The translations under genes and the position numbers were made by a program. Positions 1 through 6,469 of a DNA stretch of 10,770 nt are shown in pieces. Origin of the DNA: an uncultured Porphyromonadaceae bacterium (GTDB lineage: Bacteria; Bacteroidota; Bacteroidia; Bacteroidales; Muribaculaceae); the NCBI GenBank assembly GCA_947176615.1, contig CAMWRO010000073.1, positions 1 to 10,770 of the forward strand. Reading direction: 5' to 3'. The notes under the pieces were generated by a model, which had not been told where the DNA came from, searched no databases, and saw only the letters and a list, made by a program, of their open reading frames with translations. Numbering within the stretch: position 1 is the first letter of the stretch; the number at the start of each line of letters is the position of its first letter.

Positions 1-53
1 TCCCCGACTATCCCGAGGGAACCGAAGGGGATGACCCGTTGTTTGATTTCTAA
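1..53 (+). CDS. C-terminal end of an unidentified protein (partial)
   Basis: The window opens inside a gene. Reading codons from base 3 gives 16 residues ending ...GDDPLFDF, followed by a TAA stop at 51-53. The downstream porX start lies only 16 bases after this stop, so the two genes are probably co-transcribed. The tail is acidic with hydrophobic residues at the very end, and it resembles the end of the exported protein at 3143-3733 (DPLLDL). Sixteen residues are too few to name a family. This is inferred to be a real gene because the frame is open to the window edge, the amino-acid use looks natural and the spacing to porX is tight. Confidence 0.55.
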   Translation, partial: PDYPEGTEGDDPLFDF

Positions 54-69
54 AAAAATATTGTCAGCA

Positions 70-1620
70 ATGAGCAATTTCACCATACTTTGGGCCGACG
101 ACGAGATTGACCTCCTCAAGCCCCACATCATGTTTCTAAAAGCCAAAGGTTACGACGTTGTCGCCGTCAACAACGGCCACGACGCACTTGACATCGTCGA
201 GTCGCAACCGGTCGACATCATCATCCTCGACGAGAACATGCCCGGCCTGACAGGCCTCGAAACCCTGCAACGCATCAAGCAGATCGCGCCCCACATCCCC
301 GTGCTGATGATTACCAAGAGCGAGGAGGAAAACATCATGGACCAAGCCGTGGGGAGCAAGATTGCCGACTACCTCATCAAACCGGTCAACCCCAACCAGA
401 TTCTTCTCTCCATCAAGAAAAACCTCCACAGCGAGAGCCTCGTGTCGCGCCGCACCACGAGCGACTACCAGCAGGAATTCAGCCGCATAGCCTCGCTCAT
501 CAACGACTCCTACACCATCGACGACTGGATGGAGACCTACCGCAAGCTCGTGTTCTGGGACATCGAGCTCGCATCGGCCGACACCAACATGGACGAGCTG
601 CTCGAAATGCAAAAAATCGAGGCCAACACCACTTTCGGCAAGTTTGTCAAGAAAAACTATGAGAAATGGGTCACCGACCCCGACGACCCGCGCCGCCCCC
701 TCATGTCGCCCGACATTTTCAAGCGACGCATCTTCCCGATGCTCGACGCGGGCGACAAGGTGTTTTTCATCCTCATCGACAACTTCCGCCTTGACCAGTG
801 GCGCGCCGTGAAACCGCTGCTGACCGACGTGTTCAACACCGAGGAGGACCTTTACTGCTCCATCCTCCCCACCGCGACGCAGTATGCCCGCAACGCAATC
901 TTCTCGGGACTCATGCCGCTTGACATCTCCCGCATGTTCCCTGACCTGTGGGTCGACGAGGAATCGCCCGAGGGGAAAAACCTCAACGAGTCGCCGCTGA
1001 TTGCGACACAGTTTGAGCGCCACCGCCGCCGCTGCCGTTTTTCCTACAACAAAATCAACGACTCCACCGCCGGCGAGCGACTGCTGCGCGACTTCGCCGC
1101 ACTGGAGGACAACGACCTCAACGTCATCGTGTTCAACTTCATCGACATGCTCTCCCACGCCCGCACCGAGTCAAAGATGATCCGCGAGCTTGCCTCAAGC
1201 AACGCCGCCTACCGCTCGCTGACCGAGTCGTGGTTCCGCCACTCGGGCATCCTCGACATCCTGCGCCGCATCGCCGTGAAAGGCTACAAAATCCTCCTCA
1301 CGACCGACCACGGCACCGTGCGCGTCGACAACCCCATCAAGGTCGTGGGCGACAAGAACACCAATACCAACCTCCGTTACAAGGTGGGCAAAAACCTCTC
1401 CTACAACCCCAAGCAGGTCTACGAAATCAAAAAACCGGAACGCTTCGGCCTCCCCTCGCCCAACATCTCGTCGACCTACATTTTTGCCACCAACCGCGAG
1501 TTTTTCGCCTATCCCAACAACTACAACTACTATGTCCAGTACTACGAGGGCACTTTCCAGCACGGCGGCATCTCGCTCGAAGAAATGCTCGTACCCCTCG
1601 TGACGCTGACAGCAAAGTAA
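70..1620 (+). CDS. porX: PorX-type response regulator with PglZ domain
   Basis: This is a 516-residue cytoplasmic response regulator, close in length to Porphyromonas PorX. Residues 1-120 form a receiver domain: acidic pair D10/D11, phospho-acceptor D54 in IIILDENMPG, switch T82 and conserved K104 before a proline. Residues about 125-215 are a helical linker. Residues about 215-516 are a PglZ (alkaline-phosphatase superfamily) domain with likely metal and catalytic residues D237 (LIDNFR), the TAT triplet 268-270 in LPTATQYAR, D359 and H363 (FIDMLSHAR), D413/H414 (TTDHG) and H498. In studied species PorX works with the histidine kinase PorY and an ECF sigma factor to control type IX secretion genes, and its PglZ domain is reported to be a zinc phosphodiesterase acting on cyclic oligonucleotides. 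The start at 70 is preferred over 31 because the receiver strand begins just after it and the longer form overlaps the upstream gene. No PorY is visible here. Homologues also occur in Bacteroidota without a complete T9SS, so the T9SS role is an inference. Confidence 0.93.
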   Translation: MSNFTILWADDEIDLLKPHIMFLKAKGYDVVAVNNGHDALDIVESQPVDIIILDENMPGLTGLETLQRIKQIAPHIPVLMITKSEEENIMDQAVGSKIADYLIKPVNPNQILLSIKKNLHSESLVSRRTTSDYQQEFSRIASLINDSYTIDDWMETYRKLVFWDIELASADTNMDELLEMQKIEANTTFGKFVKKNYEKWVTDPDDPRRPLMSPDIFKRRIFPMLDAGDKVFFILIDNFRLDQWRAVKPLLTDVFNTEEDLYCSILPTATQYARNAIFSGLMPLDISRMFPDLWVDEESPEGKNLNESPLIATQFERHRRRCRFSYNKINDSTAGERLLRDFAALEDNDLNVIVFNFIDMLSHARTESKMIRELASSNAAYRSLTESWFRHSGILDILRRIAVKGYKILLTTDHGTVRVDNPIKVVGDKNTNTNLRYKVGKNLSYNPKQVYEIKKPERFGLPSPNISSTYIFATNREFFAYPNNYNYYVQYYEGTFQHGGISLEEMLVPLVTLTAK

Positions 1621-1656
1621 AGTTTAAGGTTTAACATCTCTCAAATAAATCACGAT

Positions 1657-2073
1657 ATGAAGATAACCATTCCATCACTCGACCGCATCGACCAAGCGGC
1701 CAAAGAATTTGTGCAGAACATGGGCGACGAGACCGTCTACGCCTTCTATGGCGAGATGGGTGCCGGAAAGACCACTTTCATCAACGCCCTGTGCCGCGCC
1801 CTCGGCGTGGAGGAAGACCCGACAGGCTCCCCCACATTCTCCATCATCAACGAATACCGCTCTGACACAACAGCAGAGCTGATATATCACTTCGACCTAT
1901 ACCGCATCGAGTCGCTTGATCAGGCATTTGACATCGGTGTCGAGGACTACTTCGATTCCGGCGCGCTCTGCCTGCTCGAATGGCCCGAGCGCATCGACGA
2001 CATCCTCCCCGACGACACCGTGCGCGTCCGCATCACCGTCAACCCCGACGGCTCACGAGACCTCGAATTTTGA
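1657..2073 (+). CDS. tsaE: tRNA threonylcarbamoyladenosine biosynthesis ATPase TsaE
   Basis: This is a 138-residue P-loop ATPase of the usual TsaE size. It has a Walker A motif GEMGAGKTT at 32-40, the SPTFSIINEY segment around 58-67, HFDLYRI at 78-84 and LLEWPERI at 106-113, all hallmarks of the family. TsaE works in the cytoplasm with TsaB and TsaD to transfer the threonylcarbamoyl group onto A37 of tRNAs that read ANN codons; its ATP hydrolysis resets the complex. TsaB and TsaD are not in this window. The gene starts 36 bases after porX, with no terminator visible between them, and its TGA stop overlaps the TTG start of the next small membrane protein. An operon with porX is likely. The assignment is firm. 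Confidence 0.96.
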   Translation: MKITIPSLDRIDQAAKEFVQNMGDETVYAFYGEMGAGKTTFINALCRALGVEEDPTGSPTFSIINEYRSDTTAELIYHFDLYRIESLDQAFDIGVEDYFDSGALCLLEWPERIDDILPDDTVRVRITVNPDGSRDLEF

Positions 2074-2297
2074 GCATCGACACCGCCACATATATATTAT
2101 CAGGGATATTCCTCCTCTCGGGCGGACTCTCCCTCGCCGCAGCCGTGATGAACCGGGAATGGTTTTTCACCTCCCCGAGTGTGCGCGCCGTCACCGGGTC
2201 TCTCCCCCGCCGCCGCGCCCGCATCCTCTACGCCGTCATCGGCCTCGCTATCATCGCAATGGCCATCTACATCTACCTCAGGGTGCCGTCTCGATAA
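2070..2297 (+). CDS. Small two-helix membrane protein, Imm17-like family
   Basis: This is a 75-residue protein with two hydrophobic helices at about 7-27 and 52-70, joined by a basic loop containing NREWFFTSPSVRA and LPRRRARILY. The pattern of a glycine-rich first helix, a W-F-F motif, an arginine-rich stretch and a second helix matches what I know of the family called immunity protein 17 in databases. The only start that keeps the first helix is TTG at 2070, which overlaps the tsaE stop in the tetramer TTGA, so translation is probably coupled to tsaE. The ATG at 2148 would remove helix 1. No polymorphic toxin or other immunity gene lies nearby, so a true immunity role is doubtful. An inner-membrane housekeeping or envelope role is an inference from the neighbourhood. 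Family assignment is from memory of the pattern. Confidence 0.78.
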   Translation: MSIDTATYILSGIFLLSGGLSLAAAVMNREWFFTSPSVRAVTGSLPRRRARILYAVIGLAIIAMAIYIYLRVPSR

Positions 2298-2298
2298 A

Positions 2299-2366
2299 AG
2301 CCGCGGAGCGGCGTGGCCATGCAAAACTCCACGCCTTGGCGTGCATGGATTTGCCACTCCGCAGCT
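2299..2366 (+). repeat. Imperfect inverted repeat with competing hairpins before birA
   Basis: This non-coding stretch folds on itself. The outer arms pair AGC 2299-2301 with 2364-2366, GCGGAG 2303-2308 with CTCCGC 2357-2362, and GGC 2310-2312 with GCC 2353-2355. Further in, CCATGCA 2317-2323 pairs with TGCATGG 2342-2348. The segment CCACGCC at 2329-2335 can instead pair upstream with GGCGTGG 2310-2316 or downstream with GGCGTG 2338-2343. It lies between the Imm17-like stop and the birA start, 27 bases before the latter, and there is a short T-run at 2385-2390. It may be a REP-like chromosomal repeat, a transcript-end structure or a leader element. It lacks the immediate U-tract of a classical terminator. 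Confidence 0.6.
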
Positions 2367-2393
2367 TATCACACTATTACATCTGTTTTTCAC

Positions 2394-3146
2394 ATGACCA
2401 TTCCACATATCATCACACTTCCCGAGGCGGGGTCGACCAACACCGAGCTTGCGGCCATCGCCGCCGAGTCGCCCCACGGCACGGTGGTCACAACGCGCTG
2501 CCAGACTGCCGGGCGCGGACAGCGGGGCAACACTTGGGAGGCCGCTCCCGGGCGCAACATCACCATGTCAGTGCTGCTCAAACCCGAGACAATCCTTGCC
2601 CGCGAGCAGTTTGCCGTCTCCGAGGCTGTGTCGCTCGCCATCGTCACCGTCCTGCGACGCCATCTTCCCGCCGAGGCCCATGTCGCCATAAAGTGGCCCA
2701 ACGACATCTATGTCAACGACCTCAAAATCTGCGGCATACTCATCGAAAACTCCCTCATCGGGAACCGCATCGGCCACTCGATAGCCGGTATCGGCATAAA
2801 CATCAACCAAGAGCGTTTTCTGAGCGACGCGCCCAACCCCGTCTCGCTTTTCCAGCTCACGGGCCGCATCACGCCGCTCGACGAAATCGAGCGCGAGTTT
2901 GTCGACGAAATCCTCACCACCTTCTCCCGTATCGACCGTCACGGAGGCGCATTGTCACTCCACGGCGACTACATCGAGTCACTGTGGCGCAACGACGGCT
3001 ACTACCCCTACCTCGACCCGGCCACGGGCAGCCGCCTGTCGGCCCGCATCGTCGACGTCGCCCCGACAGGCCACCTCACCCTCGCCATTCTCCCCGACGA
3101 CCACACATCAACCTACGCCTTTAAAGAAATAACAGCATTATTATGA
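2394..3146 (+). CDS. birA: Biotin--[acetyl-CoA-carboxylase] ligase, monofunctional
   Basis: This is a 250-residue biotin protein ligase. It activates biotin as biotinyl-AMP and attaches it to a lysine on biotin carboxyl carrier proteins of acetyl-CoA carboxylase and related enzymes in the cytoplasm. The family motifs appear in order: GSTNTELA at 13-20, the adenylate-binding loop QTAGRGQRGNTW at 37-48, KWPND at 100-104 and KICGILIE at 111-118, followed by GIGININ at 133-139. There is no N-terminal helix-turn-helix domain, so this is the group I form that does not repress biotin genes as E. coli BirA does. The start at 2394 is chosen because an in-frame ATG at 2313 would translate the inverted-repeat element into a stretch unlike the family. 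The TGA stop overlaps the ATG of the next gene as ATGA. Confidence 0.95.
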   Translation: MTIPHIITLPEAGSTNTELAAIAAESPHGTVVTTRCQTAGRGQRGNTWEAAPGRNITMSVLLKPETILAREQFAVSEAVSLAIVTVLRRHLPAEAHVAIKWPNDIYVNDLKICGILIENSLIGNRIGHSIAGIGININQERFLSDAPNPVSLFQLTGRITPLDEIEREFVDEILTTFSRIDRHGGALSLHGDYIESLWRNDGYYPYLDPATGSRLSARIVDVAPTGHLTLAILPDDHTSTYAFKEITALL

Positions 3147-3733
3147 AAACATTGACAATCACACTCCTTATTGCAACCACTCTCGTGTTCAACCTCAACG
3201 CGGCAAAACCCACCGCCTCGCGCCCCCAAGCCGTGGCCGGTGCCATAGCGTCAAGCCTCAAAAAAAAGACTATAACCGCCCAACCTTCGACCGACATGAT
3301 TGTGATGACCGAAGCCAACTACTCCACGGCCATTACCTATACCTACACAATCACCATTACCCCCGGCGGCATCGAATTTGAAGTCACCAACACGACCGGC
3401 ACATCCACGGCTCGCGACTCTTACAATTTTGCCAAAGGGACAAGTTTCAAAGGGCTGCTCAAAACCATCAACGATGCCAACATAAAAAATGAGCCTGACC
3501 CCGATGCAATGATGCTGTGCGGCGCGCCGTCTATTGACATATACCTTTATAAAGGCTACAACAAATATGCCACAATTGACAGTCAGATGACAGGCAGCGT
3601 GTACTCGGTAATCAACTACATCTGCCGCATGATACCCGACTATTCAACCGAGCGCTCCCGCCTTGAAAACGAATCGGAAAATCCCTGTCTCGACCCGCTT
3701 GACCCCGGCTACGACCCGTTGCTTGACTTATAA
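3143..3733 (+). CDS. Exported protein of unknown function
   Basis: This is a 196-residue protein I do not recognise. It begins with a Sec signal peptide: K2, a hydrophobic core about 4-17 and a likely cleavage after LNA at residue 20. There is no lipobox cysteine, so it is probably periplasmic, surface-exposed or secreted rather than a lipoprotein. Residues about 52-85 are rich in T, I and Y in an alternating beta-strand-like pattern, followed by KGTSFKGLLKTI and IDIYLYKGYN. Cysteines are at 126, 161 and 182. The C-terminus is acidic and proline-rich, ending YDPLLDL. Its ATG overlaps the birA stop (ATGA), which argues for coupled translation, although no functional tie with biotin is evident. 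Codon use is less C-rich at third positions than in birA, as is common for accessory genes. Confidence 0.82.
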   Translation: MKTLTITLLIATTLVFNLNAAKPTASRPQAVAGAIASSLKKKTITAQPSTDMIVMTEANYSTAITYTYTITITPGGIEFEVTNTTGTSTARDSYNFAKGTSFKGLLKTINDANIKNEPDPDAMMLCGAPSIDIYLYKGYNKYATIDSQMTGSVYSVINYICRMIPDYSTERSRLENESENPCLDPLDPGYDPLLDL

Positions 3734-3768
3734 ACCGCACGGCACATTTGTTAAAAACTCCCAAAACG

Positions 3769-3800
3769 TTTGCACCCGCAGCAAAAAAACCGTACCTTTG
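3769..3800 (+). promoter_or_regulatory. Bacteroidota promoter for greA
   Basis: TTTG at 3769-3772 (-33 element) is followed 20 bases later by TACCTTTG at 3793-3800 (-7 element), matching the TTTG/TAnnTTTG consensus of the Bacteroidota primary sigma factor. Transcription would begin at about 3805, giving an untranslated leader of roughly 110 bases before the greA ATG. The window between 3734 and 3914 holds no supported gene. Confidence 0.75.
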
Positions 3801-3832
3801 TCACAGATAAAAATATCAAGAAATCATTAGGG

Positions 3833-3870
3833 TCTCGTAGCCTTCACGGCATCGAGATTCTATATTTTTT
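3833..3870 (+). promoter_or_regulatory. Hairpin plus T-tract in the greA leader
   Basis: TCTCG 3833-3837 pairs with CGAGA 3853-3857, and GCC 3840-3842 pairs with GGC 3848-3850 across a two-by-two internal loop. A T-rich run at 3859-3870 ends in six T residues. The arrangement resembles a weak intrinsic terminator placed inside the leader, about 45 bases before the greA start, so it could act as an attenuator. The stem is short and interrupted, and regulation is inference only. Confidence 0.4.
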
Positions 3871-3914
3871 ACGTTTGACCAAAACCCTCTCACTTTTAAA
3901 AATTCATTACTACC

Positions 3915-4385
3915 ATGGCTATCACTTACATGACCAAGGATGGTTACAAGAAAAAAATGGAAGAAATCGCCTACCTCGAATCGGTAGAGCGTCCCCGCAT
4001 ATCAGCCGCAATCGCCGAAGCCCGCGACAAAGGCGACCTCTCGGAAAACTCGGAATATGATGCCGCAAAAGAGGCTCAGGGAATGCTCGAAATGAAAATT
4101 TCGCAGCTCAAAGACCTCGTTGCCAACTCGCGCATCATCGACGAGTCCAAGCTCAACAACCACGAGGTCCAGATTCTCAACCGCGTCAAAATCAAAAACG
4201 TGGCCAACGGCATGGCTATGGAATACACCATCGTCGCCGACAGCGAGGCCAATCTCAAGGAGAAGAAAATCGGCTCCAGCACCCCCATCGCCCAAGGTCT
4301 TCTCGGCCACAAGCTCGGCGAAGTGGTCGAAATCAAGGTTCCCGCCGGCCTGATGAAATTTGAAATTGTGGAAATCAACTTCTAA
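3915..4385 (+). CDS. greA: Transcription elongation factor GreA
   Basis: This is a 156-residue GreA, the normal length. It binds the RNA polymerase secondary channel and stimulates cleavage of backtracked RNA, rescuing stalled complexes. Residues 1-75 form the coiled-coil domain, with the tip motif EARDKGDLSENSEYDAAKE carrying the catalytic acidic residues D41 and E44. Residues about 80-156 form the FKBP-like C-terminal domain, with the signature SSTPIAQGLLGHKLGE followed by VPAG. The start at 3915 matches the family N-terminus. A clear promoter lies about 115 bases upstream, and the leader contains a hairpin with a T-tract. The HIT-family gene follows after 13 bases, probably on the same transcript. 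Confidence 0.97.
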   Translation: MAITYMTKDGYKKKMEEIAYLESVERPRISAAIAEARDKGDLSENSEYDAAKEAQGMLEMKISQLKDLVANSRIIDESKLNNHEVQILNRVKIKNVANGMAMEYTIVADSEANLKEKKIGSSTPIAQGLLGHKLGEVVEIKVPAGLMKFEIVEINF

Positions 4386-4398
4386 ACCGCGTCACGTC

Positions 4399-4800
4399 AT
4401 GGCAACCATTTTCAGCAAAATAGCCGCCGGCGAAATCCCGTCCTACAAGATTGCCGCCGATGACCGCCACTATGCCTTCCTCGACATCAACCCCGTGGCT
4501 CCCGGCCATGTCCTCGTCATTCCCCGCCGCGAAGTCAGCTACATCTTTGACCTCACCGACGAGGAATACCGCGACCTGACCCTCTTTGCCAAGCGCGTCG
4601 CTGCCGCCCTCGAAGCCGTCATGCCCTGCAAGCGCATCGGCATCGCCGTAATCGGTCTCGAAGTGCCCCACGCCCACATCCACCTCATCCCCCTCAACAC
4701 CGAGAAAGATATGGACTTCTCGTCCAAAATGACACTTCCGGCCGAGGAAATGGAGCGCATCGCGACCGCCGTCAGCGCAAAATTTGATGAAATGAACTGA
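4399..4800 (+). CDS. HIT family nucleotide hydrolase (HINT-like)
   Basis: This is a 133-residue histidine-triad protein of the Hint branch. Proteins of this type hydrolyse nucleoside phosphoramidates and related adenylated compounds in the cytoplasm. The triad is H91-A-H93-I-H95 in VPHAHIHLIPL, and by family precedent H93 is the nucleophile. FLDINPVAPGHVLVIPRR at 27-44 is the usual substrate-side segment. The N-terminus reads MATIFSKIAAGEIPS, so the zinc-binding cysteines found at this place in many bacterial HIT proteins are absent. The in-frame ATG at 4360 lies inside greA and is rejected, since 4399 gives the family-typical beginning. The gene sits 13 bases after greA. The natural substrate cannot be read from the sequence. 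Confidence 0.93.
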   Translation: MATIFSKIAAGEIPSYKIAADDRHYAFLDINPVAPGHVLVIPRREVSYIFDLTDEEYRDLTLFAKRVAAALEAVMPCKRIGIAVIGLEVPHAHIHLIPLNTEKDMDFSSKMTLPAEEMERIATAVSAKFDEMN

Positions 4801-4846
4801 TCAGGCTCGGCAACTACACGACATTTCCACGAAATTTGTCAAAAAA

Positions 4847-4878
4847 TTTGCCAGTCCCGATAAAAAGTTATAACTTTG
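4847..4878 (+). promoter_or_regulatory. Bacteroidota promoter for tRNA-Gln
   Basis: TTTG at 4847-4850 is followed after 20 bases by TAACTTTG at 4871-4878. This is a close match to the TTTG/TAnnTTTG consensus with the same spacing as the greA promoter. Transcription would start at about 4884, leaving a 5' leader of about 37 bases before the mature tRNA. Confidence 0.78.
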
Positions 4879-4889
4879 CATCGCTTTAG

Positions 4890-4906
4890 ACCTCGTAGCG
4901 CGAGGT
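4890..4906 (+). other. Perfect hairpin in the tRNA-Gln 5' leader
   Basis: ACCTCG 4890-4895 pairs perfectly with CGAGGT 4901-4906 around the loop TAGCG. It sits just after the predicted transcription start and 14 bases before the tRNA. It may protect the precursor's 5' end or guide RNase P processing; both are inferences. Confidence 0.5.
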
Positions 4907-4920
4907 TTGGGCACAAGGAT

Positions 4921-4991
4921 TGTCTTATGGTGTAATGGTAGCACTGCAGTTTTTGGTTCTGCCTGTCTTGGTTCGAATCCAGGTAAGACAA
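4921..4991 (+). tRNA. tRNA-Gln, anticodon TTG
   Basis: The 71-base sequence folds as a full cloverleaf. The acceptor stem TGTCTTA 4921-4927 pairs with TAAGACA 4984-4990. The D stem GTG 4930-4932 pairs with CAC 4942-4944. The anticodon stem GCAGT 4946-4950 faces TCTGC 4958-4962, with one T-T pair at its loop end. The anticodon TTG is at 4953-4955, preceded by T and followed by G. The T arm CTTGG 4967-4971 pairs with CCAGG 4979-4983 around TTCGAAT. The discriminator is A4991; CCA is not encoded (CAC follows), so it must be added enzymatically. The gene has its own promoter and terminator. Confidence 0.96.
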
Positions 4992-4996
4992 CACGG

Positions 4997-5029
4997 AAAA
5001 CGCTGAAACCGACCGGTTTCAGCGTTTTT
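4997..5029 (+). terminator. Intrinsic terminator after tRNA-Gln
   Basis: CGCTGAAACC 5001-5010 pairs perfectly with GGTTTCAGCG 5015-5024 around the loop GACC. The flanking A4997-A5000 can pair with T5025-T5028, and five T residues end the structure. It begins six bases after the tRNA, so the precursor's 3' trailer would be short. Confidence 0.93.
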
Positions 5030-5049
5030 CCTATATATACTGTATATAT

Positions 5050-5083
5050 TTTGCAATTGCTGCGGAATTTTTTTATATCTTTG
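5050..5083 (+). promoter_or_regulatory. Probable promoter for the alpha/beta hydrolase gene
   Basis: TATCTTTG at 5076-5083 is an exact -7 consensus. A TTTG at 5050-5053 lies 22 bases upstream, slightly further than in the other promoters here. Transcription would start at about 5088-5091, too close to the ATGs at 5093 and 5096 for a normal leader, which favours the ATG at 5111 as the start. Confidence 0.6.
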
Positions 5084-5110
5084 CGACAGGCAATGATGTT
5101 TGACTTTACT

Positions 5111-6463
5111 ATGAATCGATTACTGAAATATTATGTCCTGTTGCTGACGGCAATGCTGATGTCGGCGACGCAGGCCTACGGGTTGACCGGCACTTGGCGC
5201 GGAGACCTTGATCTGGGACAGATGAAACTCCCTCTCGTATTCAATTTTTCAGAAACCGCCGACGGCACCACGCAATGCACGCTCGACTCCCCGTCTCAGG
5301 GCGCAAAAGGGATTCCGACAACCGTCACTCTCTGCACGGCCGACTCGGTATCACTGACATGCGCCGTGATAGGCGCGACTTATAACGGAAAAATCGCCTC
5401 GGAGGAAATCAAGGGCTCTTTCAGCCAGCGAGGCTATTCATTCCCGCTCACTCTGTCGCCTGAATCCCCGATAGAAGAACGCCGTCCTCAGACGCCCAAA
5501 CCGCCGTTTCCCTACAGTGTCACCGACACGACTTTCGCGGCTCCCGACGGCGCGATTATGAGCGCGACCCTGACTCTCCCTGACCGGCCGGCAGCGGGCA
5601 AGATTCCGGCCATAGTGATGGTGACCGGCAGCGGGCCGCAGAATCGCGACGAGGAACTGATGGAACATCGCCCGTTTGCAGTCATTGCCGACCATCTCGC
5701 CCGCAACGGCATCGCCTCGCTCCGATACGATGACCGTGGCACCGGAAAATCAGGGGGCAATTTCCTGACAGCCACAACCGACACACTCATGGGAGATGCC
5801 GTGGGCGCAGTGTCGTTTCTTCGCTCGATTCCCGCGTTAGGGACAGTCGGCATTCTGGGCCACTCCGAAGGCGGCACGATAGCATTCATGATGGGAGCCG
5901 AAAATATTCCCGATTTCATTGTTTCGCTTGCCGGAATGGCTGTCTCGGGAAAAGAGACACTGATGAGGCAGAACAGCCGCGGCCTTGACAAGGCGGGAAT
6001 AACCGGAACAGATAAAGAAAACAGCCTCAGACTGATTGACGCGCTATTTGACACTATGGCCGGGCAGAGCCTGAAAGGAATATCAACTCCCGTCGACATT
6101 GACTCGCTGGCCGCAGCGTCGGGAATTACAGTGAACCCGCTGATTCTGTCATCGCTTAAAATGACACAGCAGATGCGCACCCCTTGGTTGGACGCTTTCA
6201 TCGGCTTGAATCCGCGCAATTACCTGAAAAAGGTAAAATGCCCGGTCTTGGCACTAAACGGTGACAAAGATGTTCAGGTTGAACCTGACAACCTGACTGT
6301 CATTCAGAATCTTGTGCCACAGGCCAAAACAATGCTGATGCCCCGACTAAACCACCTGATGCAGCATGCCGTGACAGGGGAAATGAGCGAATATGGCGAA
6401 ATTCGCGAGACTATCTCACCCGAAGTACTCGATGCAATTGTAGAATTTATAAACAGATTGTAG
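5111..6463 (+). CDS. Exported alpha/beta hydrolase
   Basis: This is a 450-residue protein with a signal peptide: N2-R3, a hydrophobic stretch about 6-18 and likely cleavage near AYG at 22-24. Residues about 25-118 are a beta-rich domain starting LTGTWRGDLDLG and including LDSPSQGAKGIP, seen in many Bacteroidota members of this hydrolase group. Residues about 135-450 are an alpha/beta hydrolase: VTGSGPQNRDEE at 171-182 near the oxyanion strand, YDDRGTGKSGG at 206-216, nucleophile elbow GHSEGG with S252, likely acid D387 in NGDKDVQ and likely base H415 in LNHLMQ. The substrate is unknown; an ester or a small acyl compound in the periplasm is a family-based guess. The start at 5111 fits the signal peptide and the promoter; in-frame ATGs at 5093 and 5096 add four to six residues. 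The gene stands alone and converges with the minus-strand genes. Its third codon positions are less C-biased than those of porX. Confidence 0.9.
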   Translation: MNRLLKYYVLLLTAMLMSATQAYGLTGTWRGDLDLGQMKLPLVFNFSETADGTTQCTLDSPSQGAKGIPTTVTLCTADSVSLTCAVIGATYNGKIASEEIKGSFSQRGYSFPLTLSPESPIEERRPQTPKPPFPYSVTDTTFAAPDGAIMSATLTLPDRPAAGKIPAIVMVTGSGPQNRDEELMEHRPFAVIADHLARNGIASLRYDDRGTGKSGGNFLTATTDTLMGDAVGAVSFLRSIPALGTVGILGHSEGGTIAFMMGAENIPDFIVSLAGMAVSGKETLMRQNSRGLDKAGITGTDKENSLRLIDALFDTMAGQSLKGISTPVDIDSLAAASGITVNPLILSSLKMTQQMRTPWLDAFIGLNPRNYLKKVKCPVLALNGDKDVQVEPDNLTVIQNLVPQAKTMLMPRLNHLMQHAVTGEMSEYGEIRETISPEVLDAIVEFINRL

Positions 6464-6469
6464 ACTGAC

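Noticed and set aside
136..1158. 340-residue open frame antisense to porX
   Set aside because: It mirrors the C-rich third codon positions of porX, has a low-complexity V/D/E/G-rich composition and matches no family, while porX is certain.
2070..2297. A toxin-immunity locus based on the Imm17-like gene
   Set aside because: No toxin, effector or second immunity gene lies nearby; the neighbours are housekeeping genes.
2313..2393. 27-residue N-terminal extension of birA
   Set aside because: It would translate the inverted-repeat element, and the family fold begins just after the ATG at 2394.
1916..3124. 402-residue open frame across tsaE, the Imm17-like gene and birA
   Set aside because: It is out of frame with three recognised genes and its product is an R/H/P/S-rich shadow sequence.
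4907..5110. N-terminal extension of the alpha/beta hydrolase
   Set aside because: It runs through tRNA-Gln, its terminator and the hydrolase promoter. The signal peptide begins at 5111.
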